In this document: piece after piece, positions 1 to 10,430 of the stretch | How the letters are laid out: each line of letters begins with the position of its first letter | Position numbering within the stretch: position 1 is the first letter of the stretch | DNA from: Gerris lacustris | Lineage: Eukaryota > Arthropoda > Insecta > Hemiptera > Gerridae | Assembly: GCA_951217055.1 (NCBI GenBank) | Contig: OX578281.1 | Location: 13,176,447 to 13,240,446 of the forward strand | DNA: 64,000 bases | Direction of reading: 5' to 3' | Notes under the pieces: generated by a model | Told to the model about the DNA's origin: nothing | The model's database searches: none | What the model saw: only the letters and a program-made list of their open reading frames with translations | Translations under genes and position numbers: made by a program

Positions 1-450
1 CAGAATTTAATTTGGTTTCAACAAATTTTGCTGTATGGAAAGTTAGTTCGGGTCCGCAAGTTATTTTATTTGTTTTGACATATCCCATATTTATGATCTT
101 CATTTTGACGTGTTTCAAATTTGTGATTTTTATAAATAAGAGATAAAACATTAAATGACAGCAAACCAGGAAATATATCGATTATATTATTTATATTATT
201 TCAAATATATCGATGGCACGGTTTAGATTTAGTGTTGGGGAGATCCGTTGTACAAAGATTTGTCCTTTTATAGGTTTAAGATCAGCTCTCTAGATGGTTG
301 TCATTTAAGTAAATAAATTTGGAATTTTTTTTTTAAACATTATATACTATTTATAACAATAACAATTATATTATCAACATTACATACGATTCAACAGAAC
401 ATTTAAAAACGTAGTATATAAAAAGTTCTTTTTAAATTGTAATTATTAAA
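1..450 (+). repeat. Dispersed repeat, copy 1 (second copy at 15449-15890)
   Basis: This stretch aligns almost end to end, in the same orientation, with 15449-15890. Both start CAGAATTTAATT and both end near an AACGTAGTATATAAAAAG block, with small indels between them. In the second locus the sequence lies inside a larger element (14725-16246), so this copy may be a fragment of that element. The left limit is cut by the window edge. No coding content was seen. Confidence 0.75.
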
Positions 451-2268
451 TAAATAAATACATTATTATTAATTTAAACTTTAGAATACATTAATAGGCT
501 GTAAATTTATAATTAAATCCATGCTCCATAAAGTGCTGTATGTCACAGGCACTTGTATGGTATACATATATATTATAAACTAAATAAATACTTTCGTTTT
601 AAGAGAGTGAGCTAAAAAAGAATAATAATTGAACAAGAAATTGTTCCAAATTGTCACTAGTGCGAGACCATTCATCATAAAGTGAGGCAGTTATATTTTG
701 CGGACACGATCTGAAAAACATTCATGTTTTACCGAACTAACCTACGTAACCTCCGGGAGTGTAAGAGACAGAGTGTCGAAGAACGGTTGAAAAAAAAAGA
801 GTTAAAAAACACTTCAAGAAGTGTCTGCCGTGAGAGAGAGTGTAAACCTCCGCGTATTTATAGAACTTGCTCTAATTGGAGCCCAGTTCGCATCTGGGGG
901 ACCTGCCCGATGGGTCCGTCGCTCTAGTGAAAAAAAAAAACCAGTGTTGTTGTAAAAAAAAGAAGTTTCTTTAAAACAAAAGAAACAGAATCTTGTCGAA
1001 TCGTGAAAAATACAAGGGAGTTTGGAAAAAAAAATCCGGGAGATCTGTTTAAAGACTATACAAGATAGATCGGAAAATAAACAATAGTTTGATAGTGGGG
1101 TTAAAAGGCGTTTTGTAAACAACCTAGAGAAAAGAAAAGAATTAGAAGTGCGAAACTTTTCTTTTAAAACACGGGATCGTAAAAAGTTTGTGGGTGAAAA
1201 TGCATATAAACAGAGATCTGGAGCCAGATGTAACACATCAAGATCAGCCAGTGACATTCCCTTCATCCATCTAGTAACAAGTGAAAATATAATGTAAAAG
1301 AATCGACTTGCAGCAAAATTCATCAACAAGCAGCTAATATTCATCAACAAGCAGCTAATATTCATCCAAAAAAGCCATTCTTCATCAGCTACTACCTCGA
1401 AAATACAGTGCCTTAATAATTTTAAGTTCAAACAGTTTTGTCCAAAGAAACAACTAAAATAAAAAAATTAAAATATCAGTGACAACTTAGTGTTTTCTAA
1501 CAAAATTAAATTTATCATAATAAAATAATAATTTAAATAAAAAAAAAATAATCTAAATCTATAAAAAAAAAAAATAAATAAATAAGTTTATTAAATTAAA
1601 AAAAAAAAAACTTATTTAAAATGTAATAAAAATTGTACTACATTACTAAAGTAAGTATATGTATTAAGTTACAAATTAGTAATTTAGAATATACTTAATA
1701 TTCTAAATATATTATATATATATTCTTCTGTAAAAACATACATAAGAAAACGTATATATAGTATATATTCATAAATAAAAAAATATATTATTAAAATTGA
1801 TTTATAAATTGATAAATTGATAAAAATACAATTTAAAAGACTGGTGTATTAAGTATAAATATTAAGTTAATACAAAATAACGAATACCTTAAAGTAATAC
1901 AATTTTATAAATAAATAATATAAAGTATAAAAAATAACTGGTAAAAAAATAAATATTTGAAGTAAGCTAATGTGAAATACAGTGTTTTTTCTCGTTTACT
2001 ATAAAATAAAGTCAGAGATTTTTTAAATGTTCCAAATTCTACATTCAATCTAAAGACTCTTGAAAATATATTACTTTTAATTTCATTTAAGCTAAAAGGT
2101 ATGAATATTAAACATTTAATGTATAAATATAATATTAAATATAATTTAAAGATTGTAAATTGTTTTAAAAAAATGTTTTGAAGATTAAAGTGAAAAATAA
2201 GTAAATATTAATTAATAGTGCGATTATTTTATTCTTAAGAAGAAAATTTTTAAAGAAAAACTGAAATA
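451..2268 (+). other. Upstream/5' leader region of the GPCR gene
   Basis: No convincing protein is encoded here. The stretch about 600-1450 is less AT-rich than its surroundings and contains a 21-bp tandem duplication at 1318-1359. A strong donor-like GTAAGTAT lies at about 1649, and an acceptor-like TTTCATTTAAG ends at about 2090, so a 5' UTR intron ahead of the ATG at 2269 is possible. This is inferred only from splice-like strings; transcript data would decide it. The rest is A/T-rich low-complexity DNA. Confidence 0.3.
1318..1359. repeat. 21-bp tandem duplication
   Basis: The unit ATTCATCAACAAGCAGCTAAT occurs twice in a row and a third time in part (ATTCATC). It creates a repeated residue string in a minus-strand open frame (814-1431) that has no other sign of being coding. 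Confidence 0.8.
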
Positions 2269-2581
2269 ATGAATTCAACTGAAGAAAATTGGTCTTTGAG
2301 ATTTCTCCTTGACTCAAGATATTGGATGCAAAGGGCTTTGTTACCCTGCGTTGTATTCATTGGACTACTTGGCAATATAGCTTCGATTATTGTACTTACA
2401 AGAAAACGAATGAGGAGTTCCACAAATACTTATTTAACTGCTCTAGCTGTATCTGACATTCTTATATTGATATTCCACATGTATTTATCATTTGAAAATG
2501 AAAAAGTACTTAATGAAAATACCGAATATATAACTTATTGGGAATATTGGAGATTCGCTATTTGGCTTGACGATGCAGCAC
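2269..2581 (+). CDS. Class A neuropeptide-type GPCR, coding exon 1 (TM1 to start of TM3)
   Basis: This is the first coding exon of a 412-residue seven-helix receptor joined as 2269-2581, 25475-25650, 27895-28095 and 30753-31301 (intron phases 1, 0, 0). It carries a short N-terminus with an N-glycosylation site (NST at residue 2), TM1 with the GxxGN motif (GLLGN), a basic loop (RKRMRSST) and TM2 with LAVSD. The ATG has A at -3 and is the first in frame. The donor is C|GTAAGT. Receptors of this type sit in the plasma membrane and couple an extracellular peptide to G proteins. The overall look (STNTYLTALAVSD, ERYVAVCHPLKG) resembles insect FMRFamide/sex-peptide-receptor-like orphans. The ligand cannot be assigned from sequence. 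No extracellular cysteine is present (see findings). Confidence 0.88.
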
Positions 2582-2650
2582 GTAAGTAAAAAAATATAAA
2601 AATGTATTTATTTTATTTTTCGTTTTTGACTAACAAGAAACAAAAAAATT

Positions 2651-2781
2651 ATAATTTAAATCAAATTATAATTATTATTAACTAAGGGAAACAGAGAGTA
2701 AAAAATACACTCCAGTGCCGGGATTTGAACCACGGGTCTCCTGTATTTAGTTAATAATAATTATAATTTGATTTAAATTAT
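2651..2781. repeat. SINE-derived foldback in GPCR intron 1
   Basis: Two perfect 34-bp inverted arms (2651-2684 and 2748-2781) flank a 63-bp loop. Read on the minus strand, the loop holds the B-box-like GGTTCAAATCC and tail of the tRNA-derived SINE seen at 7141-7325. The right arm continues as the same SINE tail in plus orientation to about 2827. It looks like two SINE pieces joined tail to tail. Confidence 0.75.
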
Positions 2782-3149
2782 AATTTAAACTTTCCGTAGT
2801 ATAAAACTACCAAAAACTTAAAAATTGAATGAGGAAAAAATTATATAAAAATGAAAAATACTAACATCTTTGTGTTCGTTTTGTTAAAAATATGAAAATA
2901 TAAAAAAAGATAACAAAAATATCATTTTATAAGTGACATTGTGATCTGAGCAATAAAGTTTAAAGCAATTAAACTTTATATAAATATGCTTACATATCAT
3001 CTGAATGAAAAATGATAAAAGATACATTTTTTTCTTGACATTATTTATTTTCTTTTAAATAGATGTTTAATCAAACAAGAATAAGATAACATTAATAGAT
3101 AATATGACAAATATTTTTACTATGAAGGCAATAAGGAAGATAAAATATA

Positions 3150-3500
3150 CATTTTATACTATTAGTCATAATAGTACATTACGTGTCGAGTACGGAAAGT
3201 AGCATTTTGCATGCGAGTGTGGAGTTTGCACCCGAGCGAAAGCGAGGGTAGTAAAACCACACGAGCAATGCAAAATGCCTTTTTCGCACGAGTTGCGTAC
3301 CGTACTTTATCTACGATTGTTAGATTTAAAAAATAAATACAGAAAAAAATAAACTTCCTGTATGCAAGTTCGTTTTGCGCTTTTGATAAAGATGACATTA
3401 ATTCATTAGTTGTATTTTGTGCCGAATTGATTATTTCAGGAGCCGTATTATTCTCCTCATACTCGTCATAATAATTTAAATCACTCATTGATTTTTACAA
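3150..3500 (-). mobile_element. Hairpin repeat with a short N-terminal reading frame
   Basis: The part 3181-3310 is an imperfect hairpin: GCATTTTGCAT near 3211 pairs with ATGCAAAATGCC near 3270 around a core CCCGAGCGAAAGCGAGGG, which is itself an inverted repeat. On the minus strand a 108-codon frame (3162-3488) begins with an acidic, Asn/Tyr/Glu-rich peptide (MSDLNYYDEYEENN) and a TATA-like string lies just upstream. The frame then runs into the hairpin and becomes low quality. It may be the first coding piece of a transposon gene or a chance frame. I do not recognise the protein. Confidence 0.4.
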
Positions 3501-3587
3501 AAAAACTCGATATAAAAGTTACTTTTATTAAGCAAACAGCAAATTAGTCTTGTTAAATGTAAACAAACTCGCTAATTGTGCGTAAAG

Positions 3588-3643
3588 CTGAAGAATTCCT
3601 CTTCTTTACCGCGCTAGCGTGGTAAAGAAGAGGAATTCTTCAG
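3588..3643. repeat. Perfect 23-bp inverted repeat, 10-nt loop
   Basis: CTGAAGAATTCCTCTTCTTT (first 20 of 23 bases) is followed by a 10-base centre GCGCTAGCGT and the exact reverse complement of the arm. The centre is partly palindromic, so the whole can form an extended cruciform. It sits between the hairpin repeat and the large foldback element. Confidence 0.9.
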
Positions 3644-4250
3644 AACTATGAGACGCGCATGCGCAATTAATGCAAGTACGTAAATAATCACTTTCTACGC
3701 ATCTTAACAGAGACATAATGTTTATATTTCGTATCAATCGTAGATAAAATGATTTATTGTCATTTTAAGAATATTTAAGAGGCGTACATTAAAATGTTGT
3801 GTTACTTTCTTATAACCTTCTCTATAGTAATTATGTATTATGAAGTGGTCACACAAAATCTCAGTCAAAACAACTAGTTATTTGTTAATAAATACAATAT
3901 TTGATGCTTAACGTAAAATTGGCTGATTAATAATTGCCTTATGTGATTAAATGTTCATTATCCCGTTTATTAACACGATTATAGTAATGGCTTTAGCGTA
4001 TTCGCTTAACTATACGATTTGATAAATTGCAATTTGCTTGCGCTTTTAATACATACATACATCCTATTAGTTGATATAATTGTTTTGTTTCTTTAATAAA
4101 GTTGATAAGTGTCTAAGATAAATAGTGTGTCAACGCACAATTATTCACTTCAAACTAAGTTAGATACTTCTATACAACGTTCTTACTATCAGTGACCGGA
4201 TATATGGTCACTATCAGTCAACTGTTATATTCAAACTATCAGTGTTTATT

Positions 4251-4970
4251 AGGGTCCGTAGGCAAAACCAAGGACCCTTATATTTTCCTGCGTGTGTCTG
4301 TCCGTCCGTCCTCTCGCGTGCTCTCACGGCTACACCTTTCGTTCGATCACTTTGAAATTTGGCATGTATGTGTCTTGTACCTGCCCACATATTTTAAAAA
4401 TATAGCGACTTAAAAAAATATATTTTTCAAAAAACTTAAGGGTTAATTTTTTTTTTTTTTTTTTTCGACACCGTGGGGGTATTATATCAAAGGGTACGTC
4501 GAGCTGATTACAAAAATATATAATTCTTTGGTTATAACTTTGATAGGGCGAGCGTAGGCGAGTTTGAAGCGGGTTTGAAACGTGCCCCCCCCCCCCTCTA
4601 TCTCGCATATGTGAAGTGCAAAAAATCTGTAAAAATTCCTGAACATTCTTCGACCAAAAGTAAAGATACCACTTTTTGGAAATTTCGAAAAAAATATTAT
4701 TTTATTTTTTATTGACAAAATAAGTTGTTTTTTTATAATTATGGTCTTTTCAATGTATTTATATGCGGTTGTAGTCCGGTTCAGTGGCAAAAAAATACTT
4801 TATCAGATTGTGTTTTGAGAATATCAGACCCTTAGAATGGTTCAAAGAAAGCTTTTTAGCATTTTAAAAAAACACTGAACACTGTTTATACACTTTACAG
4901 TTAAACACTATATAGTGTGGCCTACGGACCCTCGCTGTGTGCTGACCAGCACACACTTGACCTGTTTATT
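4251..4970 (+). mobile_element. AGGGTCCGTAGGC inverted-repeat element, copy 1
   Basis: The ends AGGGTCCGTAGGC (4251-4263) and GCCTACGGACCCT (4920-4932) are inverted. Homology to the second copy (52001-52711, opposite strand) runs past the right inverted end to about 4970 (CACACTTGACCTGTTTATT), so the true terminus lies there. The interior has T and C homopolymers and no intact ORF. The element lies in the centre of the 3792-6627 foldback. Confidence 0.8.
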
Positions 4971-5412
4971 TTTGGTATTATTTACCCCTCTATTTATTTA
5001 TCCCTCGGTTAAGAACCACTGTTGTATAGAGGACACTTTGGAGATGGTACCCTACTCTGAACTTGTTCGATCCAAACCCCTCCAAGTGAAGTTATAATCC
5101 TCCAAAGTTGAGTGATTTACAATGATTTATTTTTACTTTTAAGGGTTCATTCATTTTTTGATGAGTGGAGGGTTGGAAATGATACGGTCGAGGTTCTCAT
5201 TATCACTGGTAGTAAGAACGCTGTAGAAGTATATTTAACTTAGTCTGAAGAAAATAATTGTGCGTTGACACACTATTTTTCTTATATACTCATCAACTTT
5301 TTATAAAAAAAAATAAATTATATTAACTAATAAGATGTATGTATTATGTGTATATCAAAAGCAAGCAAATTGCTATTTAAGCAAAAAAAAAAGTTAGGAG
5401 AATAAGCTGAAG

Positions 5413-5708
5413 CAGGGGTTCCCAACCTTTTTCCTTCATCGACCCCTTTTAATAAAAAATATTTTCTTCATCGACCCTCTTGGATTTTTCCATTAATATG
5501 ACGCACACAACGTTAGCAGAATACTAATAATTGCACTTACAAATCTCAAAGGTACCAATTTGTGCCAAGACCTTGGACAAAAATTTTGAAAAAGTGGTTT
5601 ATGTTATATAAGATTTTGGATAACCGATATAAACTTGATTTCAGATACATCGATATTGTAATTGGACAATATTTAAATTTTTATTTAAGTGGTCATTGGA
5701 TGATATAT

Positions 5709-5740
<32 letters not shown>

Positions 5741-6418
5741 CAATATTTGACCTGAAATTCCAATCATCGTATAGTCACTACAGCTTACAAGAAATATCTT
5801 CTTTTACTTGTTTAAAGAGTTCATTGTAAATTTTCAAAAATACTAAATATGTTTATCTGTAGTGTACATTTCTAACTGTTCACTTAAATAAATCCTTCTG
5901 TAATTTCTCTTACTATGGAGCTACAATATCCAAAAAAAAATTGATTTATCCAACTGCACAGAAAATTTACTGTTTTGCTATTCACAAATTAAGGATTTTT
6001 TTTAGTATCTTCTCCATTTCATCCATACGACGTTGTATGGAGTAATTACTGTGGGGAATACCTTTTAAAACTGGTTCAGGGTTCATTTTCATAACTGTTT
6101 TTATTACCTCTTTTATTTCTAGTTGGCGAAATTATTTTTTCACTTGTGGTATCTGGACATCCGGCTTTTGCAATTAACAAAGAAATATTGTAAGAGGCTT
6201 CTTTCTAATCCAATTCTAGCATTATTTGCAGAATTTGATGGCTTATTAAAATGATTTAATTTCGGCTTTAGAAGGATACGCAAATTTTTCTTTTAGATTC
6301 TTGAAATAATCAATATTCAAACTTTTAAATTTATCAACGACTTTTGGAATACTATAGACCCCTTTGAAATTTCCATAGATCCCTAAGGGGTCCACCTGGA
6401 CCCCGTTGGGAACCCCTG
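5413..6418. mobile_element. hAT-type non-autonomous element
   Basis: Terminal inverted repeats CAGGGGTTCCCAAC (5413-5426) and GTTGGGAACCCCTG (6405-6418) match the usual hAT terminus. The flanking octamers AGCTGAAG and CGCTAAAG agree at 6 of 8 positions, compatible with an aged 8-bp duplication. The inner ends repeat the start with TTCATCGACCCC against GGGGTCCACCTGG. Insertion is into the right arm of the 3792-6627 foldback. No transposase remains. Confidence 0.8.
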
Positions 6419-6956
6419 CGCTAAAGCTATTCGCTATAGTAGCCATATTAGCATGTGGTGTATAATTAACATTTAATCTCTTTAGGCAATTATTAATCAG
6501 CCAATTTTCTGTTAAACGTCAAATGTTGTATTTATCAACAAATTAATAGTTTTTTTACTCATATTTTGTGGCACTACTTCTGAAAAATTACTAGTATAGA
6601 GAGGTTAAAAAAAGTAACAACAATGTTATCACCAGGGAGATATGAAGTGAAGATCTACCCCCACTTTGTACTGTTAGTTTAAGGGTTGGGGGTAGCACCC
6701 CCAAATTTAGAGCTGAAATTAATTTCTCGATTTTGCCTTGGGATACAACAACAAATAAGTTCTTAAAATGGTCAATAACATTGTAATATGTTAGTCTAAC
6801 CATAATTACTTCAACATAAATTGAAAAATCAGTCAGATACAACTCAGACAAACTTTCTCATATACGAGTTTATAATTACTTGGCCCAGTGTTTTCTATTT
6901 ATTAGTTTTCGTTGGTACATTTAATTATTATGCAGCATTTTATCAAAATATATCTT

Positions 6957-7047
6957 TTAATTTAAATCAAATTATAATTATTATTTACTACGGGAAACAG
7001 ACAGTGAAAAATACACTCCCGCGCCGGGATTTTAACCACGGGTCTCC
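6957..7047 (-). mobile_element. tRNA-derived SINE, 5'-truncated copy
   Basis: This is the reverse complement of 7190-7277 with few differences: it contains the tail, the AATTATAATTATTATTTAC block and the B-box region (GGTTAAAATCC on the minus strand). The A-box half is missing. It forms a 90-bp inverted repeat with the full copy that follows. Confidence 0.75.
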
Positions 7048-7140
7048 TATATGTCATAAAGATTGACTGTCTAAATGTATATGAATATTGAAAGCTTGGA
7101 TTCGGGACTAGTTATCGATTACGGCAGTTAAAAATCATTC

Positions 7141-7325
7141 TCCTGCGTAGCTTAGTTGGCCAGAGCATCTGTACTGGAAATACAGGAAACCCGTGGTTCA
7201 AATCCCGCCGCGGGAGTGTATTTTTCACTGTCTGTTTCCCGTAGTAAATAATAATTATAATTTGATTTAAATTAAAATTTAAACTTACCGTATAGTATGA
7301 AAACTACCAAAAACTTAAAAATTGA
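7141..7325 (+). mobile_element. tRNA-derived SINE with intact A and B boxes
   Basis: The head (7141-7213) has TAGCTTAGTTGG (7148-7159), an exact match to the pol III A-box consensus TRGCNNAGNNGG. It also has GGTTCAAATCC (7195-7205), an exact match to the B box. A 7-bp acceptor-like stem (TCCTGCG with CGCGGGA) and an anticodon-like arm CTGTA/TACAG with loop CTGGAAA are visible, but the T stem does not pair. After the head comes a unique AT-rich tail repeated in the other copies (2651-2827, 6957-7047). This is a SINE and not a working tRNA gene. Confidence 0.8.
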
Positions 7326-7812
7326 TTTAAAAATGTATCATAAAAATAACTTCTCCTCGGCGGGGAATATACCCCGGCCTCTCTCCCTCCGGGTTTAAAG
7401 CAATTTTTTCAGGAACTAGCTTTTTCCCGGGAATACGGCTTATTTCGTTAGATTCGTATTTAAATTGACTACATTTTACACTTCTTTTTGATCAAAATCG
7501 TCGGAACCTTTTTCGAGAAATAATTTTTGGAAGAGTTTTTTGGGGGTATCGCTCTCAAATTTGGAGGTAAAATTCATTTCATTCGCCTAGGGGCATGTTT
7601 TTTCTGAACATGTAAACCAAATTTCGAAAAAATCGGCCCTGTAGTTTAGGCTCTAAGAGTTTGCACAGACAGACAGACGACAGATAAACATTTTTTAAAA
7701 ACCACTTTTTTTGGACTCAGGGGACCTCAAAACGTGTAAATCCATACAAAATCTCAAATTCGAATTTTCGCGCCATCACAATACTTCCTCTTTATATGAG
7801 AAAGTAAAAAGT

Positions 7813-8655
7813 AAATATATTACATATTTATTTAACATTCAACATAAACAAATTTGTTATAATTTTCTATCTTCGAGGAGAAAAATAAAAGACATTTCAA
7901 ACAGAGGACATTTTAGTGACATTTTCTCTAGTTTTTAGACTAAAGTAAAACATACTTCTAGAGCCTGCATGTGAAAGAATCCAGTTTAAATGTCATGTTG
8001 TAATAATTTGCATAAATGGTGTTACAGTAGGTCAGTGTCCCCGTCTCTTTTCAAAATTATCACTCTGCATGTTCAAGACACCGACATATATATATATACA
8101 TACATATCATATATCCAACACCTACAATTATCATACGTATAATAATTATTATTTCCTTATAAAAATAAAATAAATAAATAAAAATTAGTGCTAACTTTAT
8201 TATACAATAAGAATATTTTCGATTGTATTTTAAATGTAAGGCTTAATTAATATATTTTGACTAAAATACTAATATCCAAAAGAATGTAAGATTATTCCTC
8301 CCACATAATTGGTCGCGCTTTCAACTTATTGACCCATATAAAATACAAGTTTACAACGTGCCGTGCGTGTCCTCGCGTATAAAATATTCGCTTAATACAT
8401 ATTTTTTAACAGAAGTAACTTACTAATAATATGCGACATTTGGATAATGGGGAAAACAATTAAGTACTGTTATAATATTAAACAAGTCCAGCTATGTTAT
8501 AATATTAAAAGTTATATTTTATTTATTTATTTTCTTCTAATTTAAGGATTTTTTATCAGGCGTTAATGCCTTGAAGTTAGGTAACAGTGAATAACCAGGA
8601 CCAGGAGTTACCTTTGCTTAGTTTAATCATACATATAGGTCAATATTATTTTTTA
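7813..8655. other. Intronic stretch without recognisable genes
   Basis: AT-rich intron sequence with a short TA/ACATA run at 8085-8110. No coding or RNA gene was seen, and no repeat partner was found inside the window. Confidence 0.5.
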
Positions 8656-9290
8656 TCACCAGTAGGGAGAAAAAGTTATGATTTTGAATTAGTTTAGTTT
8701 AGAGGGACTAAAGTAAGTCTTTTCATCCCTGAGCTCAAAAAGTAGGGAGAAAAAGTAAAAGTAGGGCGAAAAAGTAAAGTAGGGCAAAAAAGTAAACATT
8801 GCAACTTAATTATTTTATAAATAGTAGAAAATGAATGGGTAATGAAATGAAGTTGTTGAAATCAGGTTGGCGGCACTGCGCTTTTTTGACCATGTTTATC
8901 TTTGTTTATAACCTGCATCTAAATAACCTTCTATTTGAGTTTAATTCCAATTCTTATATCTCTTATATCTGCTATTAAAAGTGCTAATAATTATTGTTAT
9001 TTATTAAAATAATAAATAAAAACTGTGCAATGGACGAAAATGTGTATTTTCTTCCTACTGGAGATAAAATATTGTATGTACCTCGTGAAATAATTAGCTT
9101 CCTCCTATAATTAGCTAATTACAGTTAATCCCTCGGCTGCGCCTCGGGAATTAAAGAATCTAATTCCCTCGGCATAGCCTCGGGATTTGGGGACCATGGT
9201 TCCTTCGGCTTCACCTCAAGAACCAACTATTTCGCTCAGGGAATAATGGCTTACTTTACTCCCTAAGTGCATAAATAACTATTGGTAACA
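8656..9290 (+). repeat. GGAGATAAAATATT repeat family, copy 1
   Basis: Homologous in the same orientation to 22835-23300 and 50640-51215. All begin near GTAGGGAGAAAAAGTTATG, share ATCTAAATAACCTTCTATTT and GGAGATAAAATATTGTATGT, and (copies 1 and 3) end in GC-rich hairpin-like CCCTCGG...CCTCGGG strings. Copy 1 has extra hairpin units at 9130-9190. No terminal inverted repeats or ORF were found, so the class is unknown. Confidence 0.75.
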
Positions 9291-9541
9291 TCGCTGCCAA
9301 TTTTATTTACTCGTTATTGAATTTTATTAACCTAAATGTTGAATTTACAATAGTTAAACTGTGAACGATTGAGGTGGTTTTTTGTTGAATGTTAAATAAA
9401 TAATTTATTAGCATTTCAATTTATGTTGATTTCAATTATGCAACCTAACCATAACATTGATATTGCGATCACTGTAAGAACTTCTGTATCTTTGATGTAT
9501 CTAACGTAATCTTGAAATATATCTGATGTATTTACCTGTAC

Positions 9542-9800
9542 CATTACTTTTAAGGATTTATTCAGGACTTACTTTACTTTTAAGGATTTATTCAGTGCTT
9601 ACTTTACTTTTAAGGATTTATTCAGTACTTACTTTACTTTTAAGGATTTATTCAGTGCTTACTTTACTTTTAAGGATTTATTCAGTACTTACTTTACTTT
9701 TAAGGATTAATTCAGTACTTACTTTACTTTTAAGGATTTATTCAGTACTTACTTTACTTTTAAGGATGTATTCAGTACTTAATTTACTTTTAAGGTTTAT
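9542..9800 (+). repeat. 30-bp minisatellite, about 9 copies
   Basis: The unit ACTTTTAAGGATTTATTCAG plus TACTTACTTT (30 bp) repeats about nine times with few substitutions. Because the period is a multiple of three, it yields an open frame of LLLRIYSVLT decapeptides (9526-9810). That frame is an artefact of the repeat, not evidence of a gene. Confidence 0.9.
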
Positions 9801-9899
9801 AAGTATTTGATAAACACATTTCAGGCATCCCTGCTATTTTTTCTTGTTTCTATTTTGTCTGATTTCCTTTAATCCCTTTTGTCCAGTCAAATGGTAGTT

Positions 9900-10430
9900 T
9901 AAAGTGGAAAATTCTGGTGTAATTGTTTTTAGTAGTTATTTTATGTTTTTTCTGGTGCTGAACAAGAATCAGAAGTTGTACAACAAAATTTCCCCACGCA
10001 AATATTAAAAATCATCAAAAAACCCCTAAAAATAATATTTTTTAGTGGTTTTTAGCTTATAATTTGCAATACAATCTATTCACACTAAACGTGGTGCAGT
10101 AGTAAAATAAAAAGGAGAAAACCTACAATTTATGCCCATAACATTTTTTTTGTACGTAGTATGGTTTTCAAGCAAATGGGAGTTGAAATATCGGAAAAAT
10201 CGGTAATTTTTTAAAAAAGACCAGTCATGCACCATGAAATAATAAGCGAATTTTCAAAGATATATGCATATTATTGGCTTATGATAATATAGGAAAATTT
10301 TGGTTTAGAATTTGGATGGATGAAAAAAAAAAAAAATTGGTACACAGGGGTACGGGGTACAAAAGTCAAAATAGTATACAGCCTTCAAGATGCATGTCGT
10401 TGGAAAGCTCTTTAAGAGTACGTGGTATAT
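9900..10430 (+). repeat. Dispersed repeat shared with 24.6, 30.0, 46.0 and 54.3 kb
   Basis: The part 9900-10200 matches 30018-30310 and 30362-30600 (GGTGCTGAACA, AAAAAGGAGAAAA, CAAATGGGAGTTGAAATAT). The part 10218-10306 matches 24606-24690 (CAGTCATGCACCATGAA, GGCTTATGATAATATAGG). The part 10322-10430 matches 54285-54370 reversed and, weakly, 45950-46030 (TGTCGTTGGAAAGCTCTT). Together these look like pieces of one longer element. Confidence 0.65.

Larger units (their letters stand above)
3792..6627. mobile_element. Large foldback element carrying two nested transposons
   Basis: The left arm (about 3792-4195) and right arm (about 5205-6627) are reverse complements over roughly 400 bp. The match is seen for instance in GTGTCAACGCACAATTATT at 4127 against its complement near 5250, and in CAATTATTAATCAGCC at 6487 against its complement near 3920. 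The right arm is split by a 1-kb hAT-type element (5413-6418); the arm resumes exactly after it. The centre is split by another element (4251-4970). Without the two inserts the foldback is about 1.1 kb. No transposase frame was found. Confidence 0.8.
6826..7812 (-). mobile_element. ACTTTCTCATATA-family element, interrupted by SINEs
   Basis: The pieces 6826-6956 and about 7330-7812 together match the full-length copy at 44962-45565 in reverse orientation. Terminal blocks are CAGACAAACTTTCTCATATA and TATATGAGAAAGTAAAAAG. The middle holds an inverted pair of tRNA-derived SINE copies. Recognisable internal blocks are GGACTCAGGGGACCTC and a run of CAGACAGACAGACGAC. No intact gene is present. Confidence 0.8.

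Noticed and set aside
814..1431. 205-codon minus-strand frame upstream of the GPCR
   Set aside because: It is the longest frames-only candidate in the area but has biased Phe/Ser/Leu composition, a repeated 7-residue string from a 21-bp duplication and no recognisable domain. It probably reflects low stop density on the strand opposite the GPCR leader.
7141..7213. A functional tRNA gene
   Set aside because: A and B boxes and an acceptor stem are present, but the T stem does not pair and the sequence continues into a repeated tail found with truncated copies elsewhere. It is a SINE head.
9526..9810. Leu-rich repeat-like 94-codon frame
   Set aside because: It is a 30-bp minisatellite read in one frame; the flanks are non-coding.
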